From the NCBI RefSeq assembly GCF_964186625.1, contig NZ_OZ075109.1, positions 124,001 to 188,000 of the forward strand: a stretch of DNA of 64,000 nucleotides, in the 5' to 3' direction. The notes below the pieces were generated by a model. The model did not search any database and was not told where the DNA came from. It saw only the letters and a list, made by a program, of their open reading frames with translations. Position numbers and translations under genes: made by a program. This DNA is from Asticcacaulis sp. MM231. Its GTDB lineage: Bacteria; Pseudomonadota; Alphaproteobacteria; Caulobacterales; Caulobacteraceae. Below, piece after piece: positions 55,420 through 63,427 of this stretch. Numbering within the stretch: position 1 is the first letter of the stretch; each line of letters starts with the position of its first letter.

Positions 55420-55654
55420 AACACCGACATTCTGGCAAAATCGCCAGCGACAATTAACCGGCAAGACTCTCTATCTTAAGTCAGCCCACTTTCTGTCCAA
55501 CTGACGGGGTCCACCTAAGAAAACTATGTCCGGTTTCGGGAAGTATTTTAGAATGGCCAACCAAGGTCATTCTATTTCCGCTTTGGGCGGATGCTGTTGA
55601 AACCGCAGTTTTTGGAAATCGTCGTCGGAAAATGGACCATACAGGGCGATGTAA

Positions 55655-56035
55655 ACATTCGACGCGACGGGAGCCGCAAAGATCGTCGCAAGCCTCCAGC
55701 AGGTGTCCAAAGTGCGATATTCCGTGTTTCAAAAGGTATATGAATATCTTGAAGGTAAGACCGCGTTTTCAACGCAGCACAAAATTAAAGGAGACGAGTT
55801 CGAAAACGTGCTCGTGGTGCTCGATAACGGAAACTGTTCGAAATACAATTTTCAGTATCTTTTTGAAAATGCAGGCACCCCTTCTGTCCTGGACCGGACT
55901 CGTAAGATATTTATGTTTGCTGCACGCGTGCCAAGGCATCTCTTGTGGTCTATTTCCGTGGACCATCTGCCAAGGCCCTTGATTGTGCCCGTGAGTGGTT
56001 TGGCGAAGATAATATCATTGAAGTCTAATTTCTAA
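55655..56035 (+). pseudogene. UvrD/Rep-type helicase C-terminal remnant, frameshifted
   Basis: The frame reads VFQKVYEYLEGKTAFSTQHKIKGDEFENVLVVLDNGNCSKYNFQYLF...SVLDRTRKIF, the C-terminal motifs of UvrD-like superfamily 1 helicases found in phage-defence loci. After RKIF the frame slips: adding one T in the run at about 55910 gives YVCCTRAKASLVVYFRGPSAKALDCAREWFGEDNIIEV and a stop at 56029-56031. The ATPase half upstream is absent. A stop lies just before 55655. It is a remnant of a larger gene, perhaps lost when the IS elements entered. Confidence 0.75.
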
Positions 56036-56160
56036 GTGGCGTCTCCCCCCGCGCGTCCGCAAAGGAATGAACGGAGCTTAGGCAGAAGTTACACAAACGT
56101 TTCTTATACTTCGGCACATTATCTCAAATTACGTGCGCGATTTGGACCAACGTTGCCGCC

Positions 56161-57510
56161 TCATGGTGCGGGAACTCGAAGGGAAATTCGCCGTGTTTTA
56201 ATATCCACATCTATAACCTGAACCTGGACTTTTTCATGTTTGAACCAGGTTCGGCGGTGAGTTTTACCTGTCGCTAGGGGGGGCATTTCCGACAAATGAG
56301 CTAATCCCTCTACACCGGGCTCAAGCATCACAAATATTCCGTAGTCAACAACGTTAGATATTTCGCCAATATGCAAAGAGCCTGGGAGATAACTTTGAGG
56401 AGCAGCCTGCCAAGGATCTGGAAGCAAAGCCTTCATACTGAGTGCTATTTGTCCTTTATCAGGATCTATAGCGACAACTGCCGCTCGAACAACATTCCCT
56501 TGGGATAAGTATTGACTTGGATGAGTGATTCTCTCCCATGCGATGTCGGACGCCTGTATTAATCCATCAAACGAATCTGTTTCTACAAAGGCACCGTAAT
56601 CAACGATATTTTTTACCCTGCAGTCAAATTCTTGGCCTATGTATAATTCCTCAAACATTTCCCGAAGGAGAGCTTTCTCTGCCGCCTCAATTGCGGCGCG
56701 CCGGGAAGCGACTATTTCTTTTTTTCCAAAACGCTCGTGCAGCTCTAAAATTTGAAATGGCTGCGGTTCTCCAATAATAGGACTCGCGTCCACCCAGCGT
56801 CCCCGATCAACCTGGCTTCCCGGTAAGAACGCTTGGAATCCTCCAATATTGATAAGGTAACCTCCTTTAATCGCCCTTTGGATAATTCCTTTTAGTGTGG
56901 CCTTTTCTCTAAAGGCGATCTCGATTTGTTCAAATGTGAGAGGCATCGGCATCTCGGACGCGTCAAAATAATACGCTGGCGCTTGATCAGCAATTTCTTC
57001 TGAGATAGAAATCGAGTCCCCGAGCTTTATTCTGCGTTTTTCAATGACCGGTTTGATTAGACTTGAGTGGAGACGCCTACAAAGCCCACCACCAATATCT
57101 ACTATCGCAACATCATCTTCAATCGCGATAACTTTTCCTGCGACACTCCTGGCCTCTGCACGGTCAAAATAGCTTTCCGGGTCCCAAGTTTCCAGTAAAA
57201 TGGGAGAATTAGCCCGACGTTTTTCCCAGTCGATTGCCTCGGTAATATCTGTCCCGCGAAATTGTGCGCCGAGAAAGATCGCTGAACCAAGTTTGGCGCG
57301 ACTGAATTTGCACTCGATCAATTGAGAGCCCGTAAAATCGAACCTTGAAATATCACTGCCAGAAAAATCGACTTTCCGAAGCATGCAATTTCGAAAATCG
57401 TGCTCAGGATCGAGGCCGGCTATTCTGACGAGCTCCTGAAAGGGAGCACCGTTGCTTGCTTGCAGTACACGCCCTATGGCGGCGGACTTGCCCGAAGGAA
57501 CCTGTTTCAA
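56161..57510 (-). CDS. pentapeptide-repeat plus multi-S1-domain protein, unrecognised architecture
   Basis: 449 residues. Residues about 35-92 are pentapeptide-like (DFRNCMLRKVDFSGSDISRFDFTGSQLIECKFSRAKLGSAIFLGAQFRGTDIT). Four S1/OB-type segments follow. The clearest are the third (IGQEFDCRVKNIVDYGAFVETDSFDGLIQASDIAWERITHPSQYLSQGNVVRAAVVAIDPDKGQIALSMKAL) and fourth (YLPGSLHIGEISNVVDYGIFVMLEPGVEGLAHLSEMPP). A RIKLGDSI-type strand precedes them. The S1 parts resemble ribosomal protein S1. It should bind RNA or ribosomes. It overlaps the upstream gene by 4 bases. I know of no named family with this fusion. Confidence 0.7.
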   Translation of the reverse strand: MKQVPSGKSAAIGRVLQASNGAPFQELVRIAGLDPEHDFRNCMLRKVDFSGSDISRFDFTGSQLIECKFSRAKLGSAIFLGAQFRGTDITEAIDWEKRRANSPILLETWDPESYFDRAEARSVAGKVIAIEDDVAIVDIGGGLCRRLHSSLIKPVIEKRRIKLGDSISISEEIADQAPAYYFDASEMPMPLTFEQIEIAFREKATLKGIIQRAIKGGYLINIGGFQAFLPGSQVDRGRWVDASPIIGEPQPFQILELHERFGKKEIVASRRAAIEAAEKALLREMFEELYIGQEFDCRVKNIVDYGAFVETDSFDGLIQASDIAWERITHPSQYLSQGNVVRAAVVAIDPDKGQIALSMKALLPDPWQAAPQSYLPGSLHIGEISNVVDYGIFVMLEPGVEGLAHLSEMPPLATGKTHRRTWFKHEKVQVQVIDVDIKTRRISLRVPAP

Positions 57511-58448
57511 TGGTCAGCTTCCTTTATTTGCAATGAATGAAAGCTGAGGTCGAGCCGGCCCTGCTCGTTGATATTTTCTTGTAAAAGGAGGGTGCAGATG
57601 CGCTCAATAACTGCGGCTTTGTTGTCGTCAAGAATTGGATCTCCGTTCGAGAACACAAGTTCACCATCAGACAGGTTTACTGACAGTGTCGAATTTATCC
57701 TTGTTCCTTCTCCGTAGCCTACTACGGCCATAAGGGGCTCGTCGTTCTTGGACACAGGTTTGGCGAGAATCGTGTCGCCTGGGAGGCACTGTATTTCCCA
57801 ACTAGGCGTCGAAGGAATGCCACGCGAGGTAATTTCTGCTCCGTTGATAACTTGGCTGCCGCCCGTGGCAAACCTCGTGACGCTTTTCGAGCCGTATTTG
57901 CAAGTGAGATCGACGCGAAGGCGTGCTCGTCTAAATCCGTACTTTAGATTATTCGCAAGATCGTGGATGGCGCCAAAATCTGCCTCTAAGAAGATTGGAA
58001 GCTCAAGGTCGAGAGTCGCACCCTGGCCACTGCCAGTTAGTTCATGACAGGCTACTTCGGGATGAGCTGCAACCGGAGCCTCGTGATAAACTTTGTAGCG
58101 CTTTCTCCCTATTCCCCAAATTGACTGCAGTGCCTTCCGAAACGCTTCTGGAGTGTCGGCACCACGATAATTAGTATTGAAAACTTCCCTCTTTTCTTCT
58201 GGAATTGTGAGGTCGCACCAATATGGCGCGTTAGGATCAAAATTGCCTAGCGCAGAGATTTTATCCTCGTTTTGGCGGCTGATTCGCCCTGTACCGCCTG
58301 ATGCGTGAAGCGTTTGTCGCCCAACGCATGCTGCGTCTGCTAAAGCATTTATGCTTCGACTTTTGATTTGGCCTGCCGCGAAAAGGATATCGTAAAGGTC
58401 CTTTAGCTTCGTGTCCAACTTATAGATTGTCTTTGCTCTGGGTCGCAT
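57507..58448 (-). CDS. hypothetical protein with HTH-like N-terminus, partner of the S1 protein
   Basis: 313 residues. The first 80 residues include LKDLYDILFAAGQIKSRSINALADAACVGRQTLHASGGTGRISRQNEDKISALGNFDPNAPYW, a helix pattern like a sequence-specific DNA-binding or scaffold domain. The rest is beta-rich (LDLELPIFLEADFGAIHDLANNLKYGFRRARLRVDLTCKYGSKSVTRF). No catalytic motif or family is recognised. ATGA overlap with the downstream pentapeptide/S1 gene shows obligate coexpression. Lying among defence-type genes and mobile elements in a variable island, the pair may be an accessory defence or stress system; that is inference. Confidence 0.6.
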   Translation of the reverse strand: MRPRAKTIYKLDTKLKDLYDILFAAGQIKSRSINALADAACVGRQTLHASGGTGRISRQNEDKISALGNFDPNAPYWCDLTIPEEKREVFNTNYRGADTPEAFRKALQSIWGIGRKRYKVYHEAPVAAHPEVACHELTGSGQGATLDLELPIFLEADFGAIHDLANNLKYGFRRARLRVDLTCKYGSKSVTRFATGGSQVINGAEITSRGIPSTPSWEIQCLPGDTILAKPVSKNDEPLMAVVGYGEGTRINSTLSVNLSDGELVFSNGDPILDDNKAAVIERICTLLLQENINEQGRLDLSFHSLQIKEADH

Positions 58449-58652
58449 ACTTAAATCATCCTATAATATTGTCGCCCTTGTCCATGCCGCAAGCTAGAAG
58501 TTTAGTAGATGTTTTTTTGATAAATTTCGAATATGTATTAAATTCTATGATGGTTATATTTATTATTCTAACCCGCAATTCTATTAAACGTTCAGTGAGA
58601 TTGCTCCGGCTTTGATGTGTAATGGCATTGGCTCATATACAGGAGAAGCTCG

Positions 58653-58847
58653 ATGCCGTGGATCTTTCGCTTGGCAATGGCAATTGATTTTGTCGTTCTG
58701 TTCTTAAATCATAATTTTCCCATTCTGCACAAAGTGTGGCCCTTCTCAATGGAACACTTCGACTGCTCGGCTACACTTTTGCTGGCTGCGGCTATATGTT
58801 CCGAAGTCGCTGAGGTGATTTCAAAGCTCCGACCTCCGCGAGATTGA
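58653..58847 (+). CDS. small membrane protein, unknown
   Basis: 64 residues (MPWIFRLAMAIDFVVLFLNHNFPILHKVWPFSMEHFDCSATLLLAAAICSEVAEVISKLRPPRD) with AGGAG exactly 7 bases before the ATG. Two hydrophobic stretches (IFRLAMAIDFVVLFL and SATLLLAAAICSEVAEVI) suggest a hairpin in the membrane. Divergent from the unknown pair at 57507-58448. No family recognised. Confidence 0.5.
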   Translation: MPWIFRLAMAIDFVVLFLNHNFPILHKVWPFSMEHFDCSATLLLAAAICSEVAEVISKLRPPRD

Positions 58848-58850
58848 GTT

Positions 58851-58879
58851 AGGGCCTCCGGCAAATCCGGGGCGGTTCA
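58851..58879 (-). repeat. solitary insertion-sequence end
   Basis: On the minus strand TGAACCGCCCC starts a terminus of the sort seen as an inverted repeat at ends of common proteobacterial IS elements. It continues through 58851. No second end or transposase is attached, and it abuts the broken amj fragment exactly. It looks like a relic of an IS-mediated deletion. Confidence 0.45.
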
Positions 58880-58997
58880 CTAGCGACACAGCAATACGCC
58901 CTGTGCGAACTCCAGCGATACGAACAGAATAGGCCAACGTGCCGATCAGATGGATGACAAAGGTGAGAACGCATAGGAAAATAAGCTGAATGTCCAT
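58880..58997 (-). pseudogene. amj: lipid II flippase Amj family (DUF2837), N-terminal fragment
   Basis: From ATG 58997 leftward the product begins MDIQLIFLCVLTFVIHLIGTLAYSVRIAGVRTGRIAVSL, the strongly conserved opening of Amj-type lipid II flippases, which have about 260 residues. Homology stops at 58880 where the IS end starts, and the frame then reads unrelated sequence. Only 39 residues remain, so it is a dead fragment. Confidence 0.65.
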
Positions 58998-59248
58998 ATC
59001 GCCGCCCTGAAGGTAGTTTTCTCAGCATATATTATCCCGTTCTATGTTCGAAGCCACTCCCCATTTGCCTCTTGGTACGGTGGGAATGTCTGCAATGGGG
59101 CGGCGGCGCTTTTGCGGGTAGCGCACGCGCCATCAACGGCAGGATGGCGCCCAGCATTGGGCATTCGGACTCCAAAAAAGAGGGGCCCAGCATAGAGCTG
59201 CTGTAGACGTTCTCAAGAACGTACCGCTAGTGCAAACTTGTTTTTTAT
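58998..59248. other. non-coding stretch upstream of the inner repeat
   Basis: Together with the inner repeat this makes more than 400 bases without a recognisable gene. There is a promoter-like AT-rich patch near 59020-59040 for the amj fragment, and nothing else I can name. Confidence 0.35.
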
Positions 59249-59330
59249 TGAATTCAGTGTGTTACGAGGGGCTTGCGCGTTTTTCCGTTCTTTAACGCTA
59301 AATCTGCGCGTTTTTCGGCGGCTTAACGCA
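59249..59330 (+). repeat. inner flanking repeat of the recombinase module, copy 1
   Basis: TGAATTCAGT followed by GTTACGAGGGGCTTGCGCG and two CTTTAACGC / CTTAACGC motifs about 30 bases apart. It aligns without gaps to 63260-63341, with about 69 of 82 bases identical by eye. The pair brackets the SWIM, ATPase and recombinase genes (4.0 kb). Confidence 0.75.
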
Positions 59331-59411
59331 ACATACCTGGATGGGCTCAACAGGTTTGGCTTAATATAAACGGCTTCAATACTTTAAGTGTGCCCGCGGC
59401 GTTTCGCAAGT

Positions 59412-59834
59412 CTATTCGTCACTTGACAAAATCTGCTCCAATTCCTCATCATCTGGAACCAGTTGCATGACGAGGGCCGCAAGATCGGATTTCGACATTA
59501 GCAGCAATTTCTTTTCGAGGCGAGAGGCCTGTTCCTGGCGCGCTAGGAACGAAGCGCTCGGGCTGTAGTTTTGCGCCATGATGGCCAGGGCCGTCGCCGC
59601 AATGTGCTTGCATGGGCCAAACTCGTCGACCGCTGGGCAGGTGCAGCCGCCGGACAGTTTTTCGCCTTTGAGCCGTAACGTTACATTGTAAAGGTGCGTG
59701 CCAGCGCATTTGGCGGTCACGTCGTCGGTTGTCACCTTGGTCAACTGCAACTGCCCGCCGGCAAGGTAGGCGCGACCACGATCGATGTAGCGGTCATCTA
59801 CCAGGTCTCTGATCTGCTCCAGCGTCAGTTTCAT
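59412..59834 (-). CDS. SWIM zinc-finger protein, probably truncated
   Basis: 140 residues. The SWIM motif is SGGCTCPAVDEFGPCKHIAATAL (CxCxnCxH), near residues 62-82, preceded by the typical N-terminal domain (LTLEQIRDLVDDRYIDRGRAYLAGGQL). SWIM domains bind DNA or proteins and accompany SWI2/SNF2 helicases. Full family members are several hundred residues long; this one ends with an acidic tail (DEELEQILSSDE). The ATG overlaps the stop of a helicase fragment (ATGA), so this was once a helicase-SWIM operon. Confidence 0.75.
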   Translation of the reverse strand: MKLTLEQIRDLVDDRYIDRGRAYLAGGQLQLTKVTTDDVTAKCAGTHLYNVTLRLKGEKLSGGCTCPAVDEFGPCKHIAATALAIMAQNYSPSASFLARQEQASRLEKKLLLMSKSDLAALVMQLVPDDEELEQILSSDE

Positions 59835-59981
59835 AGAAGCCGCGTTCCGATGTTGTAACCGAGGTTTCTGTAACCTGACTCGCGCTTCTGGGCCATTCTC
59901 GACAACACCACCTCGTTGCCGTCTCGATAATCATAGATGCGAACGTTGGTCTTCCCGGCGTATCCTCGACCGGCATGGCTA
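59831..59981 (-). pseudogene. DEAD/DEAH-type helicase, C-terminal remnant
   Basis: The leftward frame reads GFDSHAGRGYAGKTNVRIYDYRDGNEVVLSRMAQKRESGYRNLGYNIG and a stop. This matches the extreme C-terminus of large DEAD/DEAH helicases (motif VRVYDYVD..vpvLaRM..kRlrgYralGY). Everything upstream is replaced by the AAA/DUF4143 ATPase gene. Its stop is coupled to the SWIM gene. Confidence 0.6.
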
Positions 59982-61271
59982 TCAAATCCCGCGGCTTTTG
60001 CGCCAGGTCTTCGCCCAGAACACCGATAACGGCAGGGCAAACAATCGGTCACCGAGACTGAGCGGTTGAGATCCCAGGTACATAATAATACCAGTCGTTT
60101 TCCAGCTTTTGCCGGGCCCCTCGGACATGAACCACTTCAGGTTTTTAAGGTCCGCTGGCGTTATCGTGGTAGATGCCTTGATCTCAAAAGCGACGAGTTC
60201 TCGTCCTGTTTCAAGCAGGATATCCACTTCGCGGCCAGCGTCGCCACGCCAGTGCCATGGCCGCCATTCGGAATCCGCGTAAGGAAGGTTCTTGATCAAT
60301 TCGCTGAAGACCCAAGTTTCCAGGAGGCCGCCCAGCGCCGCCGGATGGGCGTCGGCGGCGAAGCTATCGGCGCCCAGGTTGCGTAGCGCTGAAGCAATCC
60401 CGGTGTCCAGTATATGGATTTTGGGATGGCGGATATCGCGGCGTACTTCCCCAGACGCCCAGGCTCCAAGGCGTTTGACCAGGGACAGTCTCTCAAGGAC
60501 ATCGCAATATTGCTCGGCGGTTTGGCGCTGGATGCCGACATTCGAGCAGAGCTCTTGCATGTTCAGCTCATTTGCTGTCCGTGCGGCTAATTGATCGATC
60601 GTGCGACGTAGGGCGTCTGTTTTGCGGACTTTCAGAATATCGGCGACGTCGCGATCGACGATGCTGTCAATATAGGCGCGGTACCGGCGCTGCCGGGCGC
60701 GCTCGTCGAGCGGGCGGATTTCAGGATAGCCGCCCATTGTTATGAGGTCGATTGCCTCGCTACGCGTGAATTCAGGCAGGTTGGGCAAGGCGGCTAGGTC
60801 GGCGGAATGTTGCGCCCAATCCAGGAGAGCGGTCGGAGCTCCACGGTAGATTTCCGCAGCCGACAACGGGTGTAGTACGAGCGTCTGGACGCGTCCGGCG
60901 AGCGAATCCATGACCTCGGCGCTCGAAAATATATTCGATGAGCCCGTTAGCAGCACTTGGCCCATGCGACGATGCAGATCGACATGGGCTTTGATCGCCA
61001 GGGCGAGGCGTTTTGACCGTTGTGCCTCATCGATGATGAGGGGTGCATTGCCTTCGGCCATGAGGGCTTCAAGTTGGCCGGCCGGATCATTCTCGAATGC
61101 GGTAAGGGTCGCTTCGTGATCGAGGGTTACGAAGCGGCCACGTCCATAGAGTTCCCGCACGAGTGTAGTCTTGCCGGCCTGCCGTGGGCCAATGACATTG
61201 ACGACGCGGGCTGATTGCAAAGCCTCTGTCAGCATCGATGTCATGTGCCGAGGGAAAAGATCGTTGTCCAT
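59982..61271 (-). CDS. AAA ATPase with DUF4143 domain
   Basis: 429 residues. Walker A is VVNVIGPRQAGKTTLVRELYG, Walker B NAPLIIDEAQRSKRLALAIK, sensor VLLTGSSNIFS. The C-terminal DUF4143 domain has GLLETWVFSELIKNLPY, WHWRGDAGREVDILLETGRELVAFEIKASTTITPADLKNLKWF, a PD-(D/E)XK-like pattern (D...E.K). Such proteins are frequent in genomic islands; the family role is unknown, with defence or toxin-antitoxin links proposed. The last residues (WAKTWRKSRGI) run into the displaced helicase remnant. Divergent from nothing; the recombinase is upstream on the same strand. Confidence 0.85.
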   Translation of the reverse strand: MDNDLFPRHMTSMLTEALQSARVVNVIGPRQAGKTTLVRELYGRGRFVTLDHEATLTAFENDPAGQLEALMAEGNAPLIIDEAQRSKRLALAIKAHVDLHRRMGQVLLTGSSNIFSSAEVMDSLAGRVQTLVLHPLSAAEIYRGAPTALLDWAQHSADLAALPNLPEFTRSEAIDLITMGGYPEIRPLDERARQRRYRAYIDSIVDRDVADILKVRKTDALRRTIDQLAARTANELNMQELCSNVGIQRQTAEQYCDVLERLSLVKRLGAWASGEVRRDIRHPKIHILDTGIASALRNLGADSFAADAHPAALGGLLETWVFSELIKNLPYADSEWRPWHWRGDAGREVDILLETGRELVAFEIKASTTITPADLKNLKWFMSEGPGKSWKTTGIIMYLGSQPLSLGDRLFALPLSVFWAKTWRKSRGI

Positions 61272-61408
61272 TATCTCATGAGGGCTTATTGAAACGTGCG
61301 ATTTGTATATTACATACTCTGCGGAATGTACATTAGAGAATGTGCGAAACTATCATTAAGGATAGCCGCCGCATTTCAAAATAAGCCTTTGCGCTCTCGC
61401 GAACAATA

Positions 61409-63172
61409 TTAAAATGCGCAGCGACCAAGATGCTCCTTCAGCGCCATATCTGGCGGCGCAATGGAAGGTCGGGATGGGGTTTCGAGCCAAACCTTGTTGA
61501 TGATCTGGGCCGCGAGGGCGGATTTGTCCTTGGGCAAGAAGCGGCCGTAGTGTCGGGCAACGGTCTCGGCAGTGTCCTGGATAGCGTAGCCGGCGTGCTC
61601 ATATGAGCCGGTGGCCTTCAGGATATGGGTGGCCAGGACGTCGCGAACCCCATGGGGTCCGTGCGGTAGTAGTCCCGCGATGGCACCTTGCCCGGTGAAG
61701 GGGTTGAACACGCCATAACGCACGATCGTTCGCCGCCACAGATCGTAGAAAGCGGCTTTGTCCAGAGTGACGTCAGCCTTCGGGCCACGCGCCGTTGCCA
61801 CGAACACCGTGCCTGGATCTGCAGCGCGACCGATCAATATCGGCCGATGCTTGCTGATCCATCCGCTAATAAGCGCGTAGAGCCCGCCAATATCTGGCAG
61901 CTCAACGCGGAACGGTCGGCCCTCAAAAAACGATGAGCCGGCGTTTTTGAAGGCTGCAGCAGGGATCAGCACCTCCCAGGCCGTGCCGGTCCAGTGCAGT
62001 TCGCCGCGGCGCAGGACTTCCAGCTTGCGCTCCGGCGTCGCCCGCCGCCCGCGCGGGCACAGCAGCAGTTCGCGCAGATTCTTCTGTCGCAAGCCCAGGT
62101 GCAGACCGAGCCGCAGCATCAGCAGCGAGCGGATAGCTTCGGCAGCCTCAATCGGATGCGCTTTGGCATCTGGGAGACGGCATTCGATCTCTTCGCAGAT
62201 TTTGCGGTATTCCCCGATGGGGCTGTCCGCTTCGAGAACGGGAAGGATGGGCTCGAACGGATCGCGGTGCACGCGGGCAACGCGCCGGATATCCAGAGCA
62301 CGACCGCGCGCGTAAACCAGCAACCGGTCGCAGGCCGACGCCCAGTCACCTCTTGCTTCGGCGATCTGGTCGCGCTTGAGCAGGCCTTTGACGACGCGTA
62401 GACGCTGCGCCAGATGGGGTGACTGCCTCAGCCAACCGGTGCCGGGCCGAGCTAGTGCCTGGGCCAGGCGCAGGAAATCGGCTTCGCCAGCAATATAGAA
62501 GCCGCGCCGTTCCTCCCGCCAGCGCAACCACAGATCCCAGACCTGCGGCAGTACCAACAGGCCGAGCGACAGGGCATGCGGCTTGATGCCCATCTCGCTC
62601 AAGGCGCCGAACATCTGGCCGAACTGGAGGCGTTTCTGCGCGGCGGTCTCGGCATTCCATACGCCGTTGCGCTGCCAGCCGATTGGCACGAAGGCCGTGG
62701 TTTTGAACGCGAGCAGAGCCTCGATCTCTTCGAGTAGCTGTGGCGGTGTCACCTCGTCGCCGGCGCGTAAGGACAGGGCATAAGGTGCCTGGAGGCGATC
62801 CTGCAGGTAGCGGCGATAATCGGTGCTGCCGGAGCCAAAAGTCCGCTCGACCCAGTCGAGGATTTCCGCCTGTGCTTCCGGCAGCCGATTGCCGAAGTCG
62901 GCCGGCAGGTGCCAGGCCAGATCGTCGCGCAAGGCTTTCGGCACGGAGGCCTGCACTTTACTGGGCACAGGCGGCAAGACCGACAGCCGCTCGATCAGGG
63001 TATTCTCCGCCAGACCATAACGGACGGCAATCGCACGAAAGTGGGACCAATGTTTTTGGCCGCGCGGCCGGGTCCGGCCGTCGGCCCAGGCCTTGATCGT
63101 GCCACCAGATATGGTCAGGCCCAGATCACGCAAGGCCCAGGCGACGCGATCGGTGGAGAGAACATTGGCCAT
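61409..63172 (-). CDS. large tyrosine site-specific recombinase (integrase of the island)
   Basis: 587 residues, much longer than ordinary integrases. The catalytic domain is C-terminal. The first Arg is in MLRLGLHLGLRQKNLRELLL. The box II motif is LLPHGPHGVRDVLATHILKATGSYEHAGYAIQDTAETVARHYGRFLP, giving His, Arg, His/Tyr of the tyrosine-recombinase active site. The N-terminus starts with a plasmid- or phage-type HTH (VAWALRDLGLTISGGTIKAWADGRTRPRGQKHW). It is bracketed by the repeats at 59249 and 63260 and lies near the right-hand island boundary, so it is the likely integrase. Confidence 0.8.
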   Translation of the reverse strand: MANVLSTDRVAWALRDLGLTISGGTIKAWADGRTRPRGQKHWSHFRAIAVRYGLAENTLIERLSVLPPVPSKVQASVPKALRDDLAWHLPADFGNRLPEAQAEILDWVERTFGSGSTDYRRYLQDRLQAPYALSLRAGDEVTPPQLLEEIEALLAFKTTAFVPIGWQRNGVWNAETAAQKRLQFGQMFGALSEMGIKPHALSLGLLVLPQVWDLWLRWREERRGFYIAGEADFLRLAQALARPGTGWLRQSPHLAQRLRVVKGLLKRDQIAEARGDWASACDRLLVYARGRALDIRRVARVHRDPFEPILPVLEADSPIGEYRKICEEIECRLPDAKAHPIEAAEAIRSLLMLRLGLHLGLRQKNLRELLLCPRGRRATPERKLEVLRRGELHWTGTAWEVLIPAAAFKNAGSSFFEGRPFRVELPDIGGLYALISGWISKHRPILIGRAADPGTVFVATARGPKADVTLDKAAFYDLWRRTIVRYGVFNPFTGQGAIAGLLPHGPHGVRDVLATHILKATGSYEHAGYAIQDTAETVARHYGRFLPKDKSALAAQIINKVWLETPSRPSIAPPDMALKEHLGRCAF

Positions 63173-63259
63173 GGCGGGCTCCTCAAAAAGGGAAGGCCAG
63201 GTTCGCTGTTATGACAAACGCGCACAAGAAGGTGGCGCATGCGCAAATAAGTGTTTTAG

Positions 63260-63341
63260 TGAATTCAGTAGGTTACGAGGGGCTTGCGCGAAAATCCGTG
63301 TCTTAACGCGAAAAGTGCGCGTTTTTCCGCGTCTTAACGCA
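63260..63341 (+). repeat. inner flanking repeat of the recombinase module, copy 2
   Basis: The same sequence type as 59249-59330: TGAATTCAGT, GGTTACGAGGGGCTTGCGCG, and two CTTAACGC motifs (63302-63309 and 63332-63339). It starts 88 bases upstream of the recombinase start codon. It probably contains recombinase-binding arm sites and its promoter region. Confidence 0.75.
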
Positions 63342-63377
63342 CATGCGCCGGTCGGCGCGAACGAGCGGATTTTGGCA

Positions 63378-63405
63378 ATGTTAGAAAATTCAGTATGTTA
63401 GAAAA
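63378..63405 (+). repeat. tandem ATGTTAGAAAA repeat
   Basis: ATGTTAGAAAA occurs at 63378-63388 and 63395-63405, 17 bases apart, between the inner and outer repeats. The second unit sits in TTCAGTATGTTAG, resembling the start of the inner repeats (TTCAGTGTGTTA, TTCAGTAGGTTA). Confidence 0.6.
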
Positions 63406-63427
63406 CGCGGCTTAACTGGCCCGCACA

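Larger units (their letters stand above)
52627..55518 (+). mobile_element. IS3-family insertion sequence, itself interrupted by an IS110-family element
   Basis: Terminal inverted repeats: left TGAGGTGGTCCCCGAAAACT at 52627, right complement TTAGGTGGACCCCGTCAGTT ending at 55518, both continuing with GGACAG. The three bases outside are GAA on both sides (52624-52626 and 55519-55521), a 3-bp target duplication as expected for IS3. The element has orfA and orfB typical of IS3 but is 2.9 kb long because about 1.49 kb of IS110-type DNA lies between them. Without that insert its length would be normal, about 1.4 kb. Confidence 0.88.
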
